Below the pieces are notes generated by a model. That model ran no database searches and was not told the DNA's origin. It saw only the letters and a list, made by a program, of their open reading frames with translations. Below are positions 58,159 to 64,000 of a stretch of DNA of 64,000 nucleotides, piece after piece. The number at the start of each line of letters is the position of its first letter. Positions within the stretch are counted from its first letter, which is position 1. A program made the position numbers and the translations under genes. This DNA is from Actinomadura rupiterrae (GTDB lineage: Bacteria > Actinomycetota > Actinomycetes > Streptosporangiales > Streptosporangiaceae): positions 372,001 through 436,000 of the forward strand of contig NZ_JAMZEA010000008.1 of the NCBI RefSeq assembly GCF_024172125.1. The letters are read 5' to 3'.

Positions 58159-59661
58159 TCAGCTCTCGTCGTATTTGGGTGACGTGAAAGGACGGCCGGG
58201 GATTCCGGGCCGCTGCTGGTACGGCAGCGGCCCGCCCGGCCGCCTGTAGTCCACGCCCATGGCGTCCAGCCGGGCGTAGTGCTCCTCGCGCATGCGGCGC
58301 TCGAAGCCGCCGAAGTCGCGCCCCTCGGACGGCGACCAGACCGCCTCGGCGAACGCCGCGAGGCGCGGCCAGACCATGTAGTCGATGCGCTGCTGGTTCT
58401 CGGTCTGCTCCGTCCACATGTTCGCCTGCGCGCCCAGGACGCGGTCCGCGTGCGCGGTCCCGGCGAGCTCCGGCGGGACGGCGTCGAACGCGTACACGTC
58501 CGCCAGCGTCTTCGTCCAGCCGAACGCGACCGGTTCGTCCGGATGGTCGCTCTGCCGGTGGTCGAGGTAGACCTCCTGCATCGGGCACATGACGACGTCG
58601 TGCCCGGCCTCGGCCGCGCTGACGCCGCCGTCGCGCCCGCGCCAGCTCATGACCGTCGCGCCCGCGGCGAGCCCGCCTTCCAGGATCTCGTCCCAGCCGA
58701 CGAGGCGGCGGCCGCGCTCGGCGAGCCACCGGTCGAAGTGCCGGACGATCCACGACTGGAGCCCGTCCTCGTCGCCGACGCCCAGCTCCCGGATGCGTGC
58801 CTGTGCGGCCGGTGACGCCTTCCACTCGTCCTTGGGGCACTCGTCGCCGCCGATGTGGACGAACCGGCTCGGGAAGAGGTCGAGCACCTCTTCCAGGACG
58901 CCCTCGAAGAAGAGCAGCGTCGCGTCGCCCGCGTTGAGGACGTGCGGGTTGACGCCCCAGTCCGTCTTCACGCCGAGCGCGGCCGTGTCCAGGACGTCGG
59001 TGTTGCCCAGTTCCGGGTACGCGGCGATCGCGGCCTGCATGTGCCCGGGAAGGTCGATCTCCGGGACGACCGTGATGTGCCGTTCCGCCGCGTACGCCAC
59101 GATCTCGCGGAGGTCGTCCTGCGTGAAGAACCCGCCGTGCGGGCGGTCGTCCCAGAGGTCCGGCTCGCCCCAGCCGAGCTTGGTCCTCCGGCGGGACGAC
59201 CCGACCTCGGTCAACCGCGGATAGCGCTTGATCTCGATGCGCCAGCCCTGGTCGTCGGTCAGGTGCAGGTGCAGGACGTTCAGCTTGTGCGCCGCGAGCA
59301 GGTCGATGTACCGCAGGACGCCGCTCTTCGGCGTGAAGTGGCGCGCGACGTCCAGCATGAACCCGCGCCAGCGGAACCGCGGCGCGTCCTCGATGACGAC
59401 GTGCGGCAGCTCGCCTTTGGCAGGTTGCGCGCTTTGCCGGAACGCGTCCGGGCCGAGGAGCTGGCGGAGCGTCTGGCGGCCCCAGAACACGCCCGCCTCG
59501 TCCCCGCCGACGATCTCGACGGCGCCGTCCGCGCCGGTCGTCAGGCGGTAGCCCTCGGACGGCAGCGACGCGTCGATGCGCGTCCGGACCGTCCCGTCGA
59601 AGGGGACGTTCCCCTCACCGGAGATCCGGACGGGCCGGGGCACCAGGTTCAAGATCGTCAC
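58159..59661 (-). CDS. GH20 beta-N-acetylhexosaminidase
   Basis: A 500-aa enzyme that removes terminal N-acetylhexosamine. GTG at 59659-59661 behind gagagg. An N-terminal GH20b domain (about 1-115) precedes the catalytic barrel: HLHLTDDQGWRIEIKRYP, EIDLPGHMQAAIAAYPEL and the catalytic Asp-Glu in HIGGDECPKDEW, followed by the substrate-holding Trp residues (MSWRGRDGG). No signal peptide, so probably intracellular, acting on imported chitobiose or wall fragments. Confidence 0.94.
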   Translation of the reverse strand: MTILNLVPRPVRISGEGNVPFDGTVRTRIDASLPSEGYRLTTGADGAVEIVGGDEAGVFWGRQTLRQLLGPDAFRQSAQPAKGELPHVVIEDAPRFRWRGFMLDVARHFTPKSGVLRYIDLLAAHKLNVLHLHLTDDQGWRIEIKRYPRLTEVGSSRRRTKLGWGEPDLWDDRPHGGFFTQDDLREIVAYAAERHITVVPEIDLPGHMQAAIAAYPELGNTDVLDTAALGVKTDWGVNPHVLNAGDATLLFFEGVLEEVLDLFPSRFVHIGGDECPKDEWKASPAAQARIRELGVGDEDGLQSWIVRHFDRWLAERGRRLVGWDEILEGGLAAGATVMSWRGRDGGVSAAEAGHDVVMCPMQEVYLDHRQSDHPDEPVAFGWTKTLADVYAFDAVPPELAGTAHADRVLGAQANMWTEQTENQQRIDYMVWPRLAAFAEAVWSPSEGRDFGGFERRMREEHYARLDAMGVDYRRPGGPLPYQQRPGIPGRPFTSPKYDES

Positions 59662-59862
59662 GGACTCGTTCCTCTCCCCGTCCACATCGGTCCAAACGGA
59701 ACTTATCGCCAGAGGTCTGCGGGCGGGGACGCGCCGGTGGACGGTGGAGGACGCGGGGGTGACGGACGTGCGGCGCCTCGGATTTTGGCCACTGTTGCCA
59801 TATTTCGGACGTGACGATGTTGGCGAACATGGCGGTGTTCGTCCCCTCGCCAAGGAGGCCCC

Positions 59863-60318
59863 TTGAAGCAGCTCAAGAAGAAGCCCGCCCGCGCGTCCCG
59901 TGCGGCGCACGCGTCCCGCGCGTCGTGGACCAGGCGCGCGGTCGTCAGCGTCGTCGCGGCCGCGTCGGTGACCGGTGTCGCCGCGGTCGACGTCGTCCCG
60001 GCGAGCGCGTCGGTGTACCAGACGTGCACGGTGAGCCGGTGCGCGGACGGCAGCTACGCCGCGTCCGTGTGGGCGTCGAAGGGCTGGCCGTCGACGAGCG
60101 GCTGGTACTCGTGGCCGGACGGCCGCTACAACTACACCGGCGGCGTGTTCCAGAACCGCGAGGGGCAGCTCCCGAGCGGCGTGACCTACCACGAGTACGA
60201 CGTCTACTCGCGGGCCAAGTACGCGCAGCGCGACGCCTACCGGATCGTCCACAGCAGCACCGGCAAGGTGTACTTCTCGCCGGACCACTACTCCAACTTC
60301 TACCTGCTGAGCCAGTGA
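59863..60318 (+). CDS. Secreted RNase Sa/barnase-type ribonuclease
   Basis: A 151-aa protein. TTG at 59863-59865 follows aaggagg. The N-terminal 50 residues are a basic export signal (TRRAVVSVVAAASVTGVAAVDVVPASAS). The mature domain matches guanyl-specific RNases: VFQNREGQLPSGVTYHEYDV, then RDAYRIVHSSTGKVYFSPDHY and NFYLL. The catalytic Glu (YHEYD), Arg (AYRIV) and His (DHY) are all present. No barstar-type inhibitor gene lies nearby, and export may protect the cell. Ends overlapping the convergent regulator by 19 bases. Confidence 0.9.
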   Translation: MKQLKKKPARASRAAHASRASWTRRAVVSVVAAASVTGVAAVDVVPASASVYQTCTVSRCADGSYAASVWASKGWPSTSGWYSWPDGRYNYTGGVFQNREGQLPSGVTYHEYDVYSRAKYAQRDAYRIVHSSTGKVYFSPDHYSNFYLLSQ

Positions 60319-62216
60319 AGCCTCAGCGCTAGCTGAAGCTCCAGCGCGCGGGACGGGCTGTTCCAGTCGTCGCCGAGGAGCCGCCGGACGCGGTCGAGCC
60401 GCTGCACGACCGTGTTCACGTGGACGTGCAGCGCCTGCCTGGCCTCGGTCAGGCTGGCACCGCTCCGGTAGTAGGCGTCCAGCGTCCGGACCAGCTCCGT
60501 CCCGCGCCGCCGGTCGTAGTCGATGACCGGCCCGAGGACGCCGCGCACGTAGCCCTCGACGTCGGCGCGGTCGCCCAGCAGCACGCCGAGGAAACCGAGC
60601 GACGGCGGGTCCGCGCCCTCGCCGCTCCGGCCGAGCGTGTGCAGCGCGCGGGCGCACCGCAGCGCCTCCTCGAAAGCGGCCGGCAACCGCCCGAGTCCCG
60701 GCCCGGAAGCGGACGCTCCGATCGTCACCGGAACGCCGCCCAGCGCGTCCCGCAACTCCCCTGACAACGACTGCGCGAGCGCGCCCGGCGCGTCGGTCGG
60801 AGCGAGTAGGACGACGTTGCCGTTGTGCGTTCCGGCGAGCCCTCCCAACGCGCGCGCACGACGCGACGCTTCGGTCAGCAAGCGCTCCCGCTTGGACGCG
60901 TCGCACTGCAGCACGAGCACCGCGTGCGCACGAGTGAAGACCACGCCGAGCTTGCGCGCGCGCAATGTCAGACTGTCGGCATTACCTCCGGTCAGGAGGT
61001 CTCCCAACAGGTCGCCGCGAACGCGGTCTTCGGCCTCCGCGACGGACCGCCGCAACAGCAGCAGGAGCGCCGTCACGATCCCCGCGCGCTCGAACAACCG
61101 GCGGTCGCCGTCGGTGAGTTCCGGACGGCCCAGAAGCGCCATCGTGCCGAGTGGTTCGGCGCCCGCGAGGACCGCGTAGACCCACGTCCCGTCCACCGGG
61201 ACGGCGCGTCCGCTCGCGCGCGATGCCGCCACGCCGTCCGGCGCCGGGACGAACGGTTCGGCGGCCACGCGCGCGACCTCCGTGCCGTCCGCGTCGTGCA
61301 CGACGAGGCCGCCGCCGAGCAGCGCGACGATCTCCCGCGCGACGTCCGTCGCGTCCCCGCCGCGCAGCACCAGCCCGGTCAGCCGGTCGTGGATCGCGGC
61401 GGCCCGGCGCATCTCCTCGCTGCGCGCGCGGACCGTCTCGTTCGCGGCGTTCAGCTCCTCGTTCGCCGCGTTGAGTTCGGCGTTGGCCGCGTTCAGCTCG
61501 GTGAGCGTCGCGCGCGTCTCCTCCAGCAGCCGCGCGTTGTCGATCGCGACGGCCGCGAGGTCGGCGAGCGACGACAGCAGCGTCACCGCGTCCGGGTCGA
61601 AGTCGCGCGGCCGCCGGTCCGCCGCGTACAGCACGCCGATCACGCGCGTCCCGACCCGTATCGGGACGCCGAGGATCCCGCGCAGCCCCTCCTCGCCGAC
61701 CGCGTCGTCGATCGTGCGGGTGTGGTTGAAGCGCGTGTCGGTGCGGTAGTCGCGGCTCGCGTAGGGGAGCGCGGTCTGCGCGACGAGCCCGCCGAGCCCC
61801 TCGCCCATGCCGAGCCGCAACTGCTGGAACTTCGCCGACACCGAGCCGTCCGTCACGCGCATGAACGTGTCCCCCGCTACCGGATCGTTCATCGTGAGGT
61901 ACGCGGTGTCGGTGCCGAGCAGCGTGCGCGCGCGATGCACGATCGCGCGCAGCACGGCGTCGAGGTCGCGGAGCGCGGCGAGGTCGCCCGCGCTGTCGAA
62001 CAGCGCAGCCAGCTCGCGCTCGCGGCGGCGGTGCGCCTCCAGCGTCCGGCGGATGTCGAGCGCCATGCGGGTCGCCTCGTCCACGGCGGCCTGCTCGTCC
62101 GGGGCGAGGCCGGCGGCGCGCGCCTCGGCGGCCGGACGCGCGAAGTCCTCGGCGGGCGCGCCGTCCACGAGCAGCCCGAGCAGCCCGCGCATCGCGGACA
62201 GTGCCGGATGGTCCAT
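60300..62216 (-). CDS. GAF-PucR/CdaR-type transcriptional regulator
   Basis: A 638-aa regulator. A GAF domain (about 85-235: LRDLDAVLRAIVHRARTLLG to DAVTLLSSLADLAAVAIDN) leads into a coiled signalling helix with four near-perfect ELNAAN repeats (about 242-270). A middle PucR-like part follows. The C-terminal PucR helix-turn-helix is TLDAYYRSGASLTEARQALH then VHVNTVVQRLDRVRRLLG (about 585-625). ATG 62216. Possibly controls the upstream MHS symporter/SDR genes on the same strand, as such regulators often sit beside their targets. Confidence 0.88.
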   Translation of the reverse strand: MDHPALSAMRGLLGLLVDGAPAEDFARPAAEARAAGLAPDEQAAVDEATRMALDIRRTLEAHRRRERELAALFDSAGDLAALRDLDAVLRAIVHRARTLLGTDTAYLTMNDPVAGDTFMRVTDGSVSAKFQQLRLGMGEGLGGLVAQTALPYASRDYRTDTRFNHTRTIDDAVGEEGLRGILGVPIRVGTRVIGVLYAADRRPRDFDPDAVTLLSSLADLAAVAIDNARLLEETRATLTELNAANAELNAANEELNAANETVRARSEEMRRAAAIHDRLTGLVLRGGDATDVAREIVALLGGGLVVHDADGTEVARVAAEPFVPAPDGVAASRASGRAVPVDGTWVYAVLAGAEPLGTMALLGRPELTDGDRRLFERAGIVTALLLLLRRSVAEAEDRVRGDLLGDLLTGGNADSLTLRARKLGVVFTRAHAVLVLQCDASKRERLLTEASRRARALGGLAGTHNGNVVLLAPTDAPGALAQSLSGELRDALGGVPVTIGASASGPGLGRLPAAFEEALRCARALHTLGRSGEGADPPSLGFLGVLLGDRADVEGYVRGVLGPVIDYDRRRGTELVRTLDAYYRSGASLTEARQALHVHVNTVVQRLDRVRRLLGDDWNSPSRALELQLALRLHWLSR

Positions 62217-62245
62217 GCCGGTTATCGTCGCAGCCTTCCCCCCAG

Positions 62246-62281
62246 AACCGCCCGCCTCAGCGAACGTGTGGGCGGGCGGTT
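62246..62281 (-). terminator. Terminator after the MHS symporter
   Basis: accgcccgcc (62247-62256) / ggcgggcggt (62271-62280) with an extra A-T pair and a 14-base loop. It lies 22 bases past the symporter stop, in the gap before the regulator's start. Confidence 0.8.
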
Positions 62282-62302
62282 CCGGGTGCGTGGTGGGGGT
62301 GG

Positions 62303-63667
62303 TCAGGTGGTGCGGACCGTGACGGCGGAGGGGGACGCGGCGTCGGCTTCGACGCGGGCGAGGTCGCGGCCGCGGGTCTCGCGGGCGACGGCGACGGTGA
62401 GCGCGGTGACGACGGCCGCCAGGCCCATGTAGAGCGCGACCGGGACGGACGAGTCGTAGTCCTTCAGCAGCTCGACCGCGACGATCGGCGCGAGCGCCCC
62501 GGCGATGATGGACGCCAGCTGCGATCCCATCGACGCGCCCGAGTACCGGACGCGCGTGTCGAACAGCTCTGACACGTACGCCGCCTGCGGCCCGTACATC
62601 GCGCCGTGCAGGACGAGCCCGACCGTCACCGCGAGCGTGATGACGCCGAACGAGCGGTCGTCCACGAGCGAGAAGAACACGATCGTCCACAGCGCCATCC
62701 CGGCCGAGCCGATCAGCATCACGGGCCGCCGCCCGATCCGGTCCGACAGCGCGCCCCACGCCGGGATCACGAGGAAGTGCACGGCCGAGCCGATCAGCAC
62801 GGCGTCCAGCGCGGTGCTCTTCGGCAGCTTCAGATGCTCGGTCACGTACACGAGCAGGAACGAGGTGAGGATGTAGTACGAGATGTTCTCGCCGAAGCGC
62901 GCGCCGATCGCGACGAGGACCTGCCGCCATCCCGTCCGGAACACCTCCACGACGGGAACGCGGTCCTGCGCGTCCTGCTTCTCCTTCGCCTCCAGGAACA
63001 GCGGCGACTCGCTCACCGACACCCGGATCCACAGGCCGATCACGACCAGCACGCCCGACAGCAGGAACGGCACGCGCCAGCCCCACGCGCGGAACGTCTC
63101 GTCCGACTGGACGGCCGCGAGCAGCGCCAGCACGCCGGTCGCCAGCAGGTTGCCGCCGGGCGCGCCGGACTGCGGCCACGACGCCCAGAACCCGCGTTTG
63201 CGATCACCGCCGTGCTCCGACACCAGCAGCACCGCGCCGCCCCACTCGCCGCCGAGCGCGAACCCCTGGACGACCCGGAGCGCGGTCAGCAGCAGCGGCG
63301 CGCCGACGCCGAGCGTCGCGTACGTCGGCAGCAGGCCCATCGCGAACGTCGCGCCGCCCATCATCACCAGGCTGACGACGAGCAGTTTCTTGCGCCCGAT
63401 CCGGTCGCCGAAGTGGCCGAACACGACGCCGCCGAGCGGGCGCGCCGCGAACCCGATGGCGTAGGTGAGGAACGCGATGAGCGTCCCGGTCAGCGGGTCC
63501 GCCTTGGGGAAGAACAGCTTGTTGAACACGAGCGCGGCGGCGCTGCCGTAGAGGAAGAAGTCGTACCACTCGATCGTGGTGCCGATCAGGCTCGCGCTGA
63601 CGATCCGCGCGATGCCCTTCGAGCGCTCTCTCCCGTTTCCGGGCACGGCTGTATCGGGGTGGGACAT
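62303..63667 (-). CDS. MHS-family metabolite:H+ symporter
   Basis: A 454-aa MFS protein of the metabolite-H+ symporter (ShiA/ProP-like) group: SASLIGTTIEWYDFFLYGSAAALVF and ARPLGGVVFGHFGDRIGRKKLL are family signatures, with ALGGEWGGAVLLVSEH in helix 5. ATG 63667. Upstream on the same strand is a 3-hydroxybutyrate-dehydrogenase-like gene, hinting at uptake of a hydroxy acid or ketone body; that is inference. Confidence 0.92.
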   Translation of the reverse strand: MSHPDTAVPGNGRERSKGIARIVSASLIGTTIEWYDFFLYGSAAALVFNKLFFPKADPLTGTLIAFLTYAIGFAARPLGGVVFGHFGDRIGRKKLLVVSLVMMGGATFAMGLLPTYATLGVGAPLLLTALRVVQGFALGGEWGGAVLLVSEHGGDRKRGFWASWPQSGAPGGNLLATGVLALLAAVQSDETFRAWGWRVPFLLSGVLVVIGLWIRVSVSESPLFLEAKEKQDAQDRVPVVEVFRTGWRQVLVAIGARFGENISYYILTSFLLVYVTEHLKLPKSTALDAVLIGSAVHFLVIPAWGALSDRIGRRPVMLIGSAGMALWTIVFFSLVDDRSFGVITLAVTVGLVLHGAMYGPQAAYVSELFDTRVRYSGASMGSQLASIIAGALAPIVAVELLKDYDSSVPVALYMGLAAVVTALTVAVARETRGRDLARVEADAASPSAVTVRTT

Positions 63668-63699
63668 GGGGGCTCCGTCCTGGGCTGAGGATGGGGGAC

Positions 63700-63783
63700 T
63701 GGTGAGGCTTCCGGTGGGATTGGTGCGGCGTCCGGTGGGATTGGTGCGGCGTCCGTTGGGACTGGTGTGGCGTCCGGTGGGGG
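63700..63783. repeat. Four 21-bp tandem repeats
   Basis: Units of tggtgcggcgtccggtgggat start at 63700, 63721, 63742 and 63763; the second is the type unit and the others differ at 1-4 bases. They occupy the spacer between the SDR and symporter genes and end 2 bases before the SDR stop. Confidence 0.9.
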
Positions 63784-63784
63784 A

Positions 63785-64000
63785 CTACTGGGCGGTCCAG
63801 CCGCCGTCCATGGAGAGGGACGTGCCGGTGACGAAGCCCGCGTGCGGGCCGCAGAGCCACAGCACCGCGGCGGCGACCTCGTCCGGCTCGATGAGGCGCT
63901 TCACCGGCGTGCGGGCGAGCAGCACGTCGTCCACGACCTCGTCCGGCGGGACGCCGTGGACGGCCGCCTGGTCGCGGATCTGGCCCTCCACGAGCGGCGT
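63785..64000 (-). CDS. 3-hydroxybutyrate dehydrogenase-like SDR (C-terminal part)
   Basis: The last 71 codons of a short-chain dehydrogenase; the rest lies beyond the window. TPLVEGQIRDQAAVHGVPPD, VKRLIEPDEVAAAVLWLCG and FVTGTSLSMDGGWTAQ are close to the C-terminus of 3-hydroxybutyrate dehydrogenases. Likely in one unit with the MHS symporter. Confidence 0.85.
   Translation of the reverse strand, partial: TPLVEGQIRDQAAVHGVPPDEVVDDVLLARTPVKRLIEPDEVAAAVLWLCGPHAGFVTGTSLSMDGGWTAQ

Noticed and set aside
60300..62216. Downstream gene as a barstar immunity partner of the RNase
   Set aside because: It is a 638-aa GAF-PucR regulator on the opposite strand, with no barstar-like part.

Overview
This window is a high-GC actinobacterial chromosome segment centred on the replication origin. 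The gene order (parB-parA-rsmG / jag-yidC-yidD-rnpA-rpmH / dnaA-oriC-dnaN-gnd-recF-dciA-like-gyrB-gyrA-DUF3566-tRNA-Ile), frequent GTG and TTG starts, TTGTCCACA-type DnaA boxes and families such as DUF6191 and DUF6585 suggest a filamentous actinomycete, most likely of the Streptosporangiales (Actinomadura-like). The species cannot be fixed from sequence alone.

Layout. 1-1.1 kb: a decayed P-loop kinase gene, two parS sites, and a small CTAG-flanked inverted-repeat element lying against the 3' end of parB. 1.1-4.1 kb: parB-parA-rsmG, read leftward with ATGA/GTGA overlaps, and a third parS inside parA. 4.2-5.7 kb: a small membrane protein and a small secreted protein, each followed by a strong hairpin. 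5.7-8.4 kb: the leftward rpmH-rnpA-yidD-yidC-jag operon; RnpA carries an extra segment of about 70 residues. 8.4-22.5 kb: dnaA (813 aa, with a very long low-complexity linker), oriC, dnaN, gnd, recF, a DUF721/DciA-like gene, gyrB, gyrA and a DUF3566 gene, all rightward. 22.6-33.9 kb: an integrated pSAM2-type element (AICE) of about 11.3 kb between 46-bp direct repeats of the tRNA-Ile(GAT) 3' half. It carries integrase, excisionase, a rolling-circle Rep, an FtsK-like DNA translocase, a GntR/KorSA-like repressor with a two-operator promoter, an XRE-TPR regulator and several small proteins.

34-42.5 kb: a compact group outside the right att site. It has a transmembrane Ser/Thr kinase, then divergently an LRR/TIGR02996-like protein translationally coupled to a 2OG-Fe(II) oxygenase, then convergently a twin-P-loop MoxR-type ATPase with a HExxH plus von Willebrand A protein. 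This MoxR-vWA-oxygenase-LRR arrangement is the best candidate here for an undescribed system. 42.5-64 kb: ordinary accessory content. This includes secreted proteins, a DHA2 exporter with a TetR regulator, an ECF42-type sigma factor with its DGPF partner and a matching promoter, an NmrA/LysR pair, an MFS/LysR pair, an APC transporter, a DUF6585 protein, a GH20 hexosaminidase, a secreted RNase Sa-type ribonuclease, a GAF-PucR regulator, and an MHS symporter with a truncated SDR gene at the window edge.

Themes. DnaA-box sequences are spread through the core genes (rnpA, recF, dciA-like, and the gnd-recF and gyrB spacers), and two more are built into a perfect 17-bp inverted repeat 39 kb away. 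parS-like sites occur both in spacers and inside coding sequence. Several genes (dnaN, gyrB, jag, the RNase, one secreted protein) start with TTG behind a good Shine-Dalgarno sequence. Short tandem repeats of 15-27 bp sit in several spacers.
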